Part shown: positions 49,702-58,630 of the stretch, one piece after another | How positions within the stretch are numbered: position 1 is the stretch's first letter | How the letters are laid out: each line of letters opens with the position of its first letter | DNA from: Bacillus cytotoxicus | GTDB taxonomy: Bacteria; Bacillota; Bacilli; Bacillales; Bacillaceae_G | Direction: 5' to 3' | Length of the DNA: 64,000 nucleotides | Assembly (NCBI RefSeq): GCF_023715645.1 | Contig: NZ_JAMBOP010000002.1 | Location: 1 to 64,000, forward strand | The notes under the pieces: generated by a model | The model's database searches: none | What the model was told of the DNA's origin: nothing | Seen by the model: the letters and a program-made list of their open reading frames with translations, nothing else | Program-made: the position numbers and the translations under genes

Positions 49702-49855
49702 TTTATCCCGCATTAACGGGCAGTAAAACCCCCACCTCAAGATTGAGAGAAAATCGAAGAAGATAGGGGGGATAACTGCCCGTAAAAGCCCGATTGGTTC
49801 AACTAACCATCAGTGGGGGATGAAGAACCCCCCGCTGATGGAAGTTTCACTTTAT
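49702..49855 (-). repeat. intact bcr1 repeat element
   Basis: 154 bp starting TTTATCCCGCATTAACGGGC and ending GGAAGTTTCACTTTAT, with the 5-bp TTTAT at both ends. Internal stems: CCCGC/GCGGG-like at the left, CCCCCACCTC...GGGGG and CATCAGTGGGGG/CCCCCCGCTGATG. Size and TTTAT borders agree with the published bcr1 of the B. cereus group. The right TTTAT contains the gudB stop codon. Confidence 0.85.
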
Positions 49856-51135
49856 ACCCAACCTCTGAAGCGACTTGCTTCTGCCATTTTACGAACACCA
49901 ACCATATAAGCCGATAAACGCATATCCACTTTACGAATTTGCGATGTATCGTAAATAGAATTAAACGAGCTTACCATTACTTTTTCTAAACGAGCCTCTA
50001 CTTCTTCTTCTGTCCAATAGTAACCTTGGTTGTTCTGTACCCACTCAAAGTAAGAAACCGTTACGCCACCAGCACTTGCTAATACGTCTGGAACAAGTAA
50101 AATGCCACGCTCTGTTAAAATTCTCGTTGCTTCTAATGTTGTAGGACCGTTTGCAGCTTCTACAACAATTTGCGCTTTAATATTCGCTGCATTTTCTTCT
50201 GTAATTTGATTTTCAATCGCAGCCGGTACTAAAATATCACAATCTAGTTCTAATAACTCTTTATTTGAAATTGTATTATTGAACAATTTCGTTACTGTAC
50301 CAAAGCTATCACGACGGTCTAGTAAATAATCAATATCTAAACCATTTGGATCATGAAGCGCACCGTAAGCATCCGAAATCGCAATTACTTTCGCTCCTGC
50401 ATCGTGCATAAATTTCGCTAAGAAGCTACCTGCATTTCCGAATCCTTGTACAACAACACGTGCACCTTTAATATCAATATTACGCTTTTTCGCTGCTTCA
50501 CGAATACAAATTGTTACACCTTTTGCAGTCGCTGTTTCACGACCATGAGATCCACCCAATACAAGTGGCTTCCCTGTAATAAATCCAGGTGAATTAAATT
50601 CGTCAATACGGCTATATTCATCCATCATCCATGCCATAATTTGTGAATTTGTAAATACGTCTGGAGCTGGAATATCTTTTGTTGGCCCTACAATTTGGCT
50701 AATTGCTCTTACATAGCCACGGCTTAATCTTTCTAACTCACGGAAAGACATTTCACGTGGGTCACAAACGATACCACCTTTACCTCCACCGTATGGTAAG
50801 TCAACAATACCACATTTTAAGCTCATCCAAATTGAAAGTGCTTTCACTTCATTTTCCGTTACATTCGGATGGAAGCGAATACCACCCTTTGTCGGACCAA
50901 CAGCATCATTATGCTGAGCACGATATCCTGTAAATATTTTAACAGTCCCATCATCCATACGAACTGGAATCTTCACTGTCATCATACGAATTGGTTCTTT
51001 AAGTAATTCATATACCTCGTTTGGATAACCCAATTTTTCTAAGGCTTCTTTAATAACAATTTGCGTCGAATTCAACAGTTCAAAATGTTGTTCTCTTTGT
51101 TGTGTTTGTGTTTGAGCTCCCTTTTCGGCTACCAT
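49852..51135 (-). CDS. gudB: NAD-specific glutamate dehydrogenase
   Basis: Catabolic oxidation of glutamate to 2-oxoglutarate and ammonia. The 427-residue enzyme closely resembles B. subtilis GudB/RocG: MTVKIPVRMDDG, the catalytic lysine region LPYGGGKGG, the nucleotide loop QGFGNAGS and the terminal ASRFRGWV. No inactivating direct repeat like that of B. subtilis gudB1 is evident. Two cre-like sites overlap or follow its promoter. The TAA stop is shared with a bcr1 end. Confidence 0.93.
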   Translation of the reverse strand: MVAEKGAQTQTQQREQHFELLNSTQIVIKEALEKLGYPNEVYELLKEPIRMMTVKIPVRMDDGTVKIFTGYRAQHNDAVGPTKGGIRFHPNVTENEVKALSIWMSLKCGIVDLPYGGGKGGIVCDPREMSFRELERLSRGYVRAISQIVGPTKDIPAPDVFTNSQIMAWMMDEYSRIDEFNSPGFITGKPLVLGGSHGRETATAKGVTICIREAAKKRNIDIKGARVVVQGFGNAGSFLAKFMHDAGAKVIAISDAYGALHDPNGLDIDYLLDRRDSFGTVTKLFNNTISNKELLELDCDILVPAAIENQITEENAANIKAQIVVEAANGPTTLEATRILTERGILLVPDVLASAGGVTVSYFEWVQNNQGYYWTEEEVEARLEKVMVSSFNSIYDTSQIRKVDMRLSAYMVGVRKMAEASRFRGWV

Positions 51136-51214
51136 AGTAAGTAAACCCCCTGTAATTTCACTTGTTTAGTAAACCTTCATTGCTTAGTATACACTCTTAA
51201 AATAGGAATGCAAG

Positions 51215-51228
51215 AGAAAACGCTAACA
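51215..51228 (-). promoter_or_regulatory. cre-like site 2 of gudB
   Basis: Plus-strand AGAAAACGCTAACA matches the CcpA consensus TGWAANCGNTNWCA at 13 of 14 positions. It lies about 80 nt before the gudB start. Confidence 0.55.
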
Positions 51229-51253
51229 AACATATGCAAACCTTTGTTTACTT

Positions 51254-51302
51254 TGCAAACGTTTTCAATATCATTATAGTATTTTTGTTGTTTTTAGAAA
51301 AG
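51254..51302 (-). promoter_or_regulatory. gudB promoter with overlapping cre site
   Basis: Minus-strand TATAAT at 51278-51273 with a weak -35 (TTTTCT). The cre-like TGAAAACGTTTGCA at 51267-51254 follows the -10 by 6 nt, covering the expected transcription start, the position of a CcpA repression site. It matches the consensus at 13 of 14 positions. Confidence 0.6.
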
Positions 51303-51370
51303 CCAAATGATTAAAAAGTCTACCTTTTCTTATATAAGATAATATTTAAATGTTTTATATATACATTCAT

Positions 51371-51557
51371 TTGGATTTATTAACATTCAAATCTCTGCTA
51401 TGGAGAATACAACATGCCCGCTACTGGCCTGATCCTTTTGTTTAAAACCCGGCATGTGGCAGAAAAGAGCCCTGACCGCTCTAAGCACAGCCAGACGCTC
51501 TCATCCTCCCCTAAAAAAGATGGTTTTTATGTTAGTTTTTCAATTTGTATTTATATA
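51371..51557 (-). repeat. structured TATATAAATCC-type repeat
   Basis: From TGGATTTATTAAC to TTGTATTTATATA, about 187 bp. Minus-strand core GAGAGCGTCTGGCTG and GAGCGGTCAGGGC; the CATGCC/GGCATG stem is intact. It lies between mecB and gudB, downstream of mecB. Confidence 0.8.
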
Positions 51558-51558
51558 G

Positions 51559-51593
51559 AAAACCTCAACTATATTACTTAGCTGAGGTTTTCT
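51559..51593 (-). terminator. terminator overlapping the mecB stop codon
   Basis: GAAAACCTCA and TGAGGTTTTC enclose a 15-nt loop that itself holds weak pairs. The mecB TAA is in the loop region. Confidence 0.7.
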
Positions 51594-52183
51594 TTTGCGA
51601 TAAAGTAATTATAGATTTGTTTAATTGCATCATTTGCCATCAGTTCTTTTCCATATTCCATCATTCGATAAATTGTAATCGTGGAAGAGTTGCCGAATTC
51701 CGCTAAAATAGCAATCATATCTTCTTTTAATAACGTAGCCGTTTCCTCTTCTATCCATAAATAAAAACGATCTTGCCATCCATAAAGCTTTCCGCCTATT
51801 ACTCCAAGGCTATATAAACGACCAGCTAATGCAATTATATCGTCTAACGAAGTAAATTCGTATAATATATGCTCACTCTCATCAAGAGTAACTTGCATTT
51901 CAATGAATTCATCTTGAAATTCTTCTTCCGTATCTAACTCTTGATTTTCTTTTGTAACAATAACAACCATACCTTGCGCTTGCAATGAGAACACTTCTAC
52001 TGCAATTGGACCATCAGCTTCAAAGCCGAGCTCTTTATTTGCTTCTTGCATCATATCTCGAAATAATTGTTGGACTTTAGGAGCATTTTTCCATAAATCT
52101 TCCTTTGTAAGTCCACGTTCTGACAAATCATCGAACGTCAGAAAGATTTTTATTTTATTATAATTTAAACGTTCCAGCCTCAT
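51578..52183 (-). CDS. mecB: MecA-family adaptor protein (MecB/YpbH)
   Basis: A 201-residue adaptor that in B. subtilis hands substrates to the ClpC protease. The N-terminal substrate domain (MRLERLNYNKIKIFLTFDDL), an acidic linker (EEEFQDEFIE, about 85-94) and the C-terminal ClpC-binding domain are present. B. subtilis YpbH at the same locus (next to gudB) is the nearest match; MecA itself lies elsewhere. Confidence 0.9.
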   Translation of the reverse strand: MRLERLNYNKIKIFLTFDDLSERGLTKEDLWKNAPKVQQLFRDMMQEANKELGFEADGPIAVEVFSLQAQGMVVIVTKENQELDTEEEFQDEFIEMQVTLDESEHILYEFTSLDDIIALAGRLYSLGVIGGKLYGWQDRFYLWIEEETATLLKEDMIAILAEFGNSSTITIYRMMEYGKELMANDAIKQIYNYFIAKENLS

Positions 52184-52260
52184 CCCGTAACCTCCTTACG
52201 CAACCGTTGCATCTAATTTTTATTATATGAAACAGAAAATAGATGGTTCTTTTCGAACAA

Positions 52261-53160
52261 CTATTCTAACATTTTTAACCATTCGTCCCACTCTTCTTTC
52301 GTATCCCCAACAAACAAGTTATGAACCTCTTCTTTTTCTTCATTAGAAGCAAACATAAAGGCAGCACCAGTAAATCCAATAGTAAGATTCTTATATTGCT
52401 CGTGTAATCTCTTTGCAAGCTGAACACTTGTTATTATATTTTCTTGCATTGTACAAGAAATAAATAAAATTTTAGGATCTACACGTGCGATTACATCATG
52501 AATGTCGCCTTCTTCTATGCCTGTCCCAATATAAATTGTTGGATAACCTTTTCGGCGTAAATATGTTGTGAAAATAAATAATTCGAGTTCATGTAATTCC
52601 CCTGGAACACATATAGAAAGCACCTTTGATGTTCTTGTATTGGTGGGTATACTATAGTAAACCGCTCCCATACGTGTTCGTAAAAGAGAAATTGCATATT
52701 GTTCCTGTGCGCTTGTTATTTTTTCATTCAAACGTTTCTCTCTTAACTTGAACAGTAATTTTGTGAATACATCTATAACCACTTTATCTATAGAAAAAAT
52801 ACTAAATGCTTCATCCAATAATTCAAGAGCTTGTTTTTCATCAAATTTTAACAAAGAATAAAAGATATCGTCTACTAAAAGTTCTACTTTATTATATTCT
52901 TTTTCTGATAAATTGTGATTTCGTAATTGATCATTTTCTAATAAACTTACTGCTTGTCCAATGGTAAATCCTTGGTTCAGTTTATTAATAAGCCATTTGA
53001 AAATTTGAACATGTTCTTCCGTATATAAGCGATGTCCAGCATCATTACGTATCGGTGTAATAATTCGATATCGTCTCTCCCAAGCTCGCAATGTTCCTGG
53101 TTGTATACCGAGCATATTGGAAATGGCTTTAATATTATATTTTCCAGTTGAATTTGACAT
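52261..53160 (-). CDS. MerR-type regulator with a B12-binding-like domain
   Basis: A 299-residue protein: MerR winged helix at residues 1-70 (IKAISNMLGIQPGTLRAWERRY), a four-helix B12-binding cap (about 85-175) and a Rossmann B12 domain (about 180-299). The lower-ligand histidine motif survives as PGELHELEL, but the Trp-x9-Glu-His motif of the CarH/LitR photoreceptors is replaced (Arg ... Glu-Gln in RLNEKITSAQEQ). It may bind cobalamin differently or not at all. ATG 53160 with AGGTGA at 8 nt. Target genes unknown. Confidence 0.75.
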   Translation of the reverse strand: MSNSTGKYNIKAISNMLGIQPGTLRAWERRYRIITPIRNDAGHRLYTEEHVQIFKWLINKLNQGFTIGQAVSLLENDQLRNHNLSEKEYNKVELLVDDIFYSLLKFDEKQALELLDEAFSIFSIDKVVIDVFTKLLFKLREKRLNEKITSAQEQYAISLLRTRMGAVYYSIPTNTRTSKVLSICVPGELHELELFIFTTYLRRKGYPTIYIGTGIEEGDIHDVIARVDPKILFISCTMQENIITSVQLAKRLHEQYKNLTIGFTGAAFMFASNEEKEEVHNLFVGDTKEEWDEWLKMLE

Positions 53161-53184
53161 ATATCTTCTCACCTAACAACAACG

Positions 53185-53973
53185 TCAATCTTTTCTTCCT
53201 AAGGTAATTAAATGCGTTTGAGCAGGGGCTCGAAACCGTAATGGTACAAATGTTGTTCCATAACCATTACTTACAAACAAAATCGTATGTGGATATTCAT
53301 AAATTCCACCTTTCAAAAAACGTGTAGCATGAAAAAAACGAATTTGTCCACCGTGTGTATGGCCACTTAATATACAAGAAATACGTTCCGTTCCATTTAA
53401 TTTATATAAAATATCAGGATTGTGACTCACAAGGATGCGAAAGCCCTCTTCTTTGCAATCTACTAATGCTAAATCTAATCGATCACGCTTTAACCCTACA
53501 TCATCAACACCTAGTAACCATATTTTTTCTCCAAGCTCCGATTCAAATAAAGTCCCAGTGTTGTCTAAAATTTTTACACCATTTTGAAGAAGTAACGCGT
53601 CTAATTCGTGAAAATTAATTTCATAATCATTATTTCCCCAAACAAAATATACTTGTCCAATTTCATTTAACCGTTTAATATTATCAGCTACTCGTGATAG
53701 AGGTACTCCGCGTTCAGCTAGATCCCCACCTATAATAACAAGATCTACTTTTCCTTTTCCTTTTCCTTTTACTTTCTGTATTAAAGATTGAGATACCGTT
53801 CTTTTGTGAATATCTGAAATAAAAAAAACTCGAACTTCTCCAAAACTTACCGGAAAATTCGCAAATAATATGGTGTGCTCTAACAATGTATCACGCATCG
53901 CTTCTCTATACATCATAATAAAAAAAACCATTGCAATACATAAAATGAAACACCCTAACACAACCCAAGTCAT
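53185..53973 (-). CDS. ypbG: membrane-anchored metallophosphoesterase YpbG
   Basis: A 262-residue calcineurin-like phosphoesterase with an N-terminal membrane anchor (residues 3-21). Metal-binding motifs in order: FISDIHKR, IIGGDLAERG, VWGNNDYE, LVSHNP and LSGHTHGGQ. Substrate unknown. The stretch KGKGKGK near residues 68-74 is encoded by four copies of a 6-bp tandem repeat (53748-53771). Confidence 0.85.
   Translation of the reverse strand: MTWVVLGCFILCIAMVFFIMMYREAMRDTLLEHTILFANFPVSFGEVRVFFISDIHKRTVSQSLIQKVKGKGKGKVDLVIIGGDLAERGVPLSRVADNIKRLNEIGQVYFVWGNNDYEINFHELDALLLQNGVKILDNTGTLFESELGEKIWLLGVDDVGLKRDRLDLALVDCKEEGFRILVSHNPDILYKLNGTERISCILSGHTHGGQIRFFHATRFLKGGIYEYPHTILFVSNGYGTTFVPLRFRAPAQTHLITLGRKD
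53748..53771 (-). repeat. hexanucleotide tandem repeat inside ypbG
   Basis: CTTTTC repeated four times (last unit CTTTTA) on the plus strand, encoding alternating Lys-Gly. Changes in copy number would keep the reading frame. Confidence 0.8.
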
Positions 53974-54009
53974 ACACTTTCCCCATCTTTCTTCTTAACA
54001 GAATCTATC

Positions 54010-54189
54010 TGTATACATACCAGTTAAAAACCAAACATAAAACCGCTCTTCTTTTTAGGGAAGGGCATGAGCGACTGGCCGTGCATAAGAGCAGTCAGGG
54101 ACTTTTTCAGCGCCCTCATCAAGTACATGTCGTGTTGTATTCTACATAGAAGCAATTTATATGTCAAAACATTAAAATAAATTTATATA
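54010..54189 (+). repeat. structured repeat, TATACATACCAG subtype
   Basis: Left end GTATACATACCAGTT is that of the copies at 19.7-20.07 kb, right end AATTTATATA. Core GAGCGACTGGCC with AGAGCAGTCAGGG. It lies upstream of ypbG. Confidence 0.75.
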
Positions 54190-54209
54190 ATCACATCATA
54201 ACACATCCT

Positions 54210-54249
54210 GAAGAAAAACCTTCTACAATCAGTAGAAGGTTTTTCTTCA
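54210..54249. terminator. terminator of the ypbB-recS-ypbD-ypbE operon
   Basis: GAAGAAAAACCTTCTAC and its complement form a 17-bp stem with a 5-nt loop. T-rich in both directions. A bcr1 remnant lies between it and the ypbE stop. Confidence 0.85.
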
Positions 54250-54256
54250 TCAGGTT

Positions 54257-54349
54257 TCTTATTTGTAGTAAGACCTACTTCAAATTTCTCACAAACTTAA
54301 GATAGGGAGCTTACCATCAGTGAAAAGAAGGAATAAAGTTTCACTTTAT
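54257..54349 (-). repeat. degenerate bcr1 remnant ending on the ypbE stop codon
   Basis: GTAGTAAGACC, CACAAACTTAAGATAGGGAG, ACCATCAGTG and AAGTTTCACTTTAT follow bcr1 in order. The final TTTAT (54345-54349) contains the TAA stop of ypbE on the minus strand. Confidence 0.65.
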
Positions 54350-54843
54350 TCCTTCTTTTCTGCCCCTGTCTTCTCCGGAATTTTCAACACCTGTCCTGGT
54401 TTCAATCCTTCTTCTATCTCATTAAATTTCTTTATAATCGCTATTCCATCTTCGTTCGGAAAATATTTCTTTGCAACCTCTTCCAGAGTTTCTCCTTCTT
54501 TCACTGTATGAAACTGAAATGTCTCTGATGAAGATAATTTTGATTCATGATTTGTTTTCTTTTTTGAATCAAAAAAAATAACTTCAAATGCACTATGTTC
54601 AGAATCAGCACTTAATTTTCCGTTTTTTTCCGTAATGTAACGATCTGTGTACCACAAAATCCCAATCGGAAGAAGGATAAATAATACTGTTAAAATCCGG
54701 ACAAAAAAATGCTTTATTCTAAATTTTGATTTTTTATTACTTTTGTCTTTATGAACTTCACTACGCGGCGGTAAACCCTCTATTTCTGTTTGCGTTGACT
54801 CTCCCCTATGCTCTTCAAACTCTGTTGTCTGCCTTGTCGTCAT
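54346..54843 (-). CDS. ypbE: LysM-domain membrane protein YpbE
   Basis: A 165-residue protein: charged N-terminal cytoplasmic part, one membrane helix (about 49-66, FFVRILTVLFILLPIGIL) and an extracellular LysM peptidoglycan-binding domain (FHTVKEGETLEEVAKKYFP to VLKIPE). Matches YpbE by layout and neighbours. ATG 54843 follows GGTGGTG at 6 nt. It overlaps the ypbD end. Confidence 0.8.
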   Translation of the reverse strand: MTTRQTTEFEEHRGESTQTEIEGLPPRSEVHKDKSNKKSKFRIKHFFVRILTVLFILLPIGILWYTDRYITEKNGKLSADSEHSAFEVIFFDSKKKTNHESKLSSSETFQFHTVKEGETLEEVAKKYFPNEDGIAIIKKFNEIEEGLKPGQVLKIPEKTGAEKKE

Positions 54844-55432
54844 CTCGGTCACCACCATCTTTCGTTTGATTTCTTAATTGTAATCCCATTATGAAATCGA
54901 CTAAAAAATGTGCGAAAATTGTAATTAATAAATCCCCTGTATATTGAAACACATAACCAAATACAATACTAATTAACAACACAAAACAAAATAAAAACGG
55001 CTTAGTAATATAGCGAATATGTAAAACCGCAAATACCACACTCGCAAAAATTAGACCAAAGTACGTTTGTATCACACCACGAAATAGAAATTCTTCTGCT
55101 GTTCCTATCAAAAGAGTAACAGCCAATACTTGCAAAATAGACATTCCTTGAAACACGCGATCATTAATCCCACCGTCATCAAACCACGATTCAGGAAAAA
55201 TACGCATTGCAATATAATCCAACAGAACAATAATACAAGCTACTCCTCCACCTATAAAAAAAACAGATGAAAAATCCCAGGACCATAAATCTAAAAATGT
55301 ATCTATACTCGGAAAGAATGTATACGCTAATAGTATTCCCATACATATAATAATTGCTTGTGTAATATATAAATTCAGCCTTATTTCTTTCGGGCTCAAG
55401 TCTTCAATACTGTTCTTGCGTATATCCATCAT
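54815..55432 (-). CDS. ypbD: CPBP-family intramembrane protease YpbD
   Basis: A 205-residue protein with about six membrane helices and the CPBP/Abi motifs: EEFLFRG (about residues 113-119), FAVLHIR and HFLVDF. Such proteins resemble CAAX-prenyl endopeptidases; the substrate is unknown. It overlaps both recS and ypbE by a few bases, showing one operon ypbB-recS-ypbD-ypbE. Confidence 0.83.
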   Translation of the reverse strand: MMDIRKNSIEDLSPKEIRLNLYITQAIIICMGILLAYTFFPSIDTFLDLWSWDFSSVFFIGGGVACIIVLLDYIAMRIFPESWFDDGGINDRVFQGMSILQVLAVTLLIGTAEEFLFRGVIQTYFGLIFASVVFAVLHIRYITKPFLFCFVLLISIVFGYVFQYTGDLLITIFAHFLVDFIMGLQLRNQTKDGGDRDDDKADNRV

Positions 55433-56955
55433 TCCTTCCCTTTAAATCCAAAGAGCAATTGTAACTCTGCTTCCCAATTATAGTCGAAAACAGATTGCCT
55501 CGCTTGCTTTTTTTTGTAATCTTCCATATGAATCCCACAATAATTACAACAATTTCCCGGTTGAATTTCTTTTTCATATCCAAACTTAGAAAGAATTGCC
55601 TCTCTTTTACAATCTGTTCGCCCTATCCATTCTTTCATCGTTTTGAGTTGACCGTATTTATTAGAAAGCCGCGTTCTCACTTCTCTAATTAAATTTTGTT
55701 CAGCCGCATCTGACAAGAATTCACTCATGAATTTCCTATGTTGTATGATTTGCATCTTTTCAAAGTGATAGCGAATAAATCTCCAATATTGTTCATTTAA
55801 CCCTGCTGCATTATAGCAAATTCCTTCTACATCTTCTAATGATAACACCTTTTTTTGCAGCGCTGTTTCACGTAATAAAGAAAATAACAACCGAATTTGT
55901 TGTTCATTTGGTAATTCTTCTTCAATAATACTGAGGGGCAAATCATGATCAAGCGGGCTACATAATAAAATAGCAATGCTCGGTTCTCCATCACGACCTG
56001 CTCGTCCAATTTCTTGTAAATAAGATTCTATATTGATTGGATAATGGAAATGAATAATATATCGTGTATTTTGCTTATTTACTCCCATACCAAATGCACT
56101 TGTACAGACAACAAGTTGCAGTTGATCATTCATAAATTGTTGCTGAATTAACATCCGCTCTTCATGTTCCATTCCCCCGTGATAATATGCAACATCATGA
56201 ATGCCTTCATCCCTTAAATACGCTGCAAGACGTTCAGTCCAGGCCCTACTTGAACAATAAATGATTCCAGGTCCTTGTAAATATTTCACATAAGATAATA
56301 ATGCATCTTTTTTCTCTTGAATCGTTTGGACAAACTCGATTTTCATAGCGATATTAGGACGATCAATCGAATATAAGTGTTGCTTCACATCTTTCAAATA
56401 TAAGCTTTCAATAATATCTTGTAATACTTCTTTCGTCGCTGTAGCCGTTAAAGCAAGAACTGGGGGAGAACCTATGGATGCAATAACTTGGTCTAGCTTT
56501 TTATAATCTGTTCGAAAATCATATCCCCATTGAGAAATACAATGTGCTTCGTCCACAACAAATAAAGAAATATGAATTTTTCTTAGTTCTTTTAGCAGCA
56601 CATCTGATTGCAACATTTCAGGAGATACAAATACAAATTTATAAGAATGCAACTGCCGCATCGCTTCTTTTTTTTCTAGTATTGTCCGAAAGCTATTAAG
56701 AGCAATAACTTGATTTTTCACTATATATTTTAATTGTGTAACTTGATCTTCCATTAAAGACAATAATGGTGAAACAATCAGTACCGTTCCATCTTGTACA
56801 AGACCTGGTAACTGATAACAAAGCGATTTTCCGCCTCCTGTTGGCAGCATTGCTACAACAGAATTTCCCTTTAATAAATCAGCAACGACTTCCTTTTGCC
56901 CATGTCGAAATGTTCTGTATCCAAACCACTGATATAAAACATCTTCAAGTCTCAT
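55429..56955 (-). CDS. recS: RecQ-like DNA helicase RecS (YpbC)
   Basis: The 508-residue short RecQ homologue has Walker A MLPTGGGKSLCYQLP near residues 35-49, DEAHCISQWGYDFR near 138-151, the helicase C motifs and a zinc-binding cysteine group (CKREAILSKFGYE then CCNYC). It lacks the HRDC domain of full-length RecQ, matching B. subtilis RecS, which is found at the same locus. Confidence 0.88.
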   Translation of the reverse strand: MRLEDVLYQWFGYRTFRHGQKEVVADLLKGNSVVAMLPTGGGKSLCYQLPGLVQDGTVLIVSPLLSLMEDQVTQLKYIVKNQVIALNSFRTILEKKEAMRQLHSYKFVFVSPEMLQSDVLLKELRKIHISLFVVDEAHCISQWGYDFRTDYKKLDQVIASIGSPPVLALTATATKEVLQDIIESLYLKDVKQHLYSIDRPNIAMKIEFVQTIQEKKDALLSYVKYLQGPGIIYCSSRAWTERLAAYLRDEGIHDVAYYHGGMEHEERMLIQQQFMNDQLQLVVCTSAFGMGVNKQNTRYIIHFHYPINIESYLQEIGRAGRDGEPSIAILLCSPLDHDLPLSIIEEELPNEQQIRLLFSLLRETALQKKVLSLEDVEGICYNAAGLNEQYWRFIRYHFEKMQIIQHRKFMSEFLSDAAEQNLIREVRTRLSNKYGQLKTMKEWIGRTDCKREAILSKFGYEKEIQPGNCCNYCGIHMEDYKKKQARQSVFDYNWEAELQLLFGFKGKE

Positions 56956-56956
56956 G

Positions 56957-58018
56957 TTATCCCCCTACTCGCGCTAATACAAGACGAATTTCAAAATAGG
57001 AAACATGCTCTCCAGCGGTTTGTTTTAATATACGCAGCTTCCGTGTTTGTAACTTCTCAATCATGTTCTGTATTTGCTCCATTTTTTCTTTTTCTATAAA
57101 CTGCTCCACCTGAAATTTTTTCTCACGCAATGCAATTTCTACAATATGATCTTCAATTGTTGCAACTTTCAATTTCCTAATCCGCGCAATTTCATCCATA
57201 GTTCTTCCTTGTTTCCATAATTGATACGTTTTTTGTGTGGATATACTTAATAAATCTGCTTTTTCATTTGGATACGCAATAATTTGTGCTAACAATGGAA
57301 ACTGTTGCTTATGATGTTGCACATGTTGAATGATAAAATGAATTGTTCCCCAAAATAAAAGATATACGCGATGCTCATCTTGTTTTATCATATCTCCAAG
57401 CTGCTCCGTTGTATAACCAATACGGTGATACCCCGTTAGACGGTACACAAAAATATTTGCTTCTATAGAAGTTACATTCATTAATATGCAATGGATTTCT
57501 TTATATAACTGCTCAGCTAAATATTCTCTTGAAACAGAAGAGCTCGTAATAAATCGTTTTACCCAAATCGTAATTTCTGTATCTTGTTGAATCGGAATAA
57601 ATTTGACATTTTGCTGCTGTAAATTTGAGACAGTTTGTATAATTAAGGATAATCTTTTCCAAAAGCTTTCTCCAAGTTCACCGTATTGCAGGCCATGTAA
57701 ATATTTCGGAAAATAAAATATTTTCCTCCATTCATTTAATTGTTTCTCTCCTACTTCAGATAAAATGTAAGTATTTTCATGAACACATGTAATAAGTTGT
57801 GCGTTTAATAATGTTTCAATCTGTTTATCATAATCATGACGTCTTAAAGATTTATATAAACCAAATAAAAAGGAAAGATGAAACATATTCCCATCCTGAA
57901 ACGTTTGCGAAGAACGCTTTCCTTTTAAAAGATGATAAATGGAAGAAACTGTCCGTTCACCTTTTAATTGCTTTAAACAGTATAGTACAGTATATTGTAG
58001 CTGCAATGCCGCTTCCAT
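56957..58018 (-). CDS. ypbB: YpbB helix-turn-helix protein
   Basis: A 353-residue soluble protein with a C-terminal HTH (about 275-310, TYQLWKQGRTMDEIARIRKL then VATIEDHIVE), matching the YpbB family. It is encoded directly before recS, which suggests a helper role in DNA repair; that is inference. The ATG has a poor ribosome site (GAAAGG right before it). Confidence 0.8.
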   Translation of the reverse strand: MEAALQLQYTVLYCLKQLKGERTVSSIYHLLKGKRSSQTFQDGNMFHLSFLFGLYKSLRRHDYDKQIETLLNAQLITCVHENTYILSEVGEKQLNEWRKIFYFPKYLHGLQYGELGESFWKRLSLIIQTVSNLQQQNVKFIPIQQDTEITIWVKRFITSSSVSREYLAEQLYKEIHCILMNVTSIEANIFVYRLTGYHRIGYTTEQLGDMIKQDEHRVYLLFWGTIHFIIQHVQHHKQQFPLLAQIIAYPNEKADLLSISTQKTYQLWKQGRTMDEIARIRKLKVATIEDHIVEIALREKKFQVEQFIEKEKMEQIQNMIEKLQTRKLRILKQTAGEHVSYFEIRLVLARVGG

Positions 58019-58104
58019 CCTTTCACTCTACTTCTATTTCTATTGTAACAAAATGCATCTTATTTAGATATTTTTAAACTATCATGAACGATTAAAGAAA
58101 TTAG

Positions 58105-58482
<378 letters not shown>

Positions 58483-58486
58483 TCTT

Positions 58487-58521
58487 CAAAAATAACCCTC
58501 AAATAATGAGGGTTATTTTTT
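58487..58521 (+). terminator. terminator of fer
   Basis: AAATAACCCTC and GAGGGTTATTT with a 7-nt loop, followed by T7. Confidence 0.92.
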
Positions 58522-58630
58522 TACTCAGAAAAATAACCATTCTAAACAAATGAAAACCTCTTAACAAATAGACTTTTACAGGATAAAAAAGCATCAGCAG
58601 AAAAATATCCACTGATGCCAAATCTTCAAT

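Noticed and set aside
49852-51135. B. subtilis gudB1-type inactivating direct repeat in the glutamate dehydrogenase
   Set aside because: The reading frame is intact and the conserved motifs are in order; no 9-bp duplication was seen.
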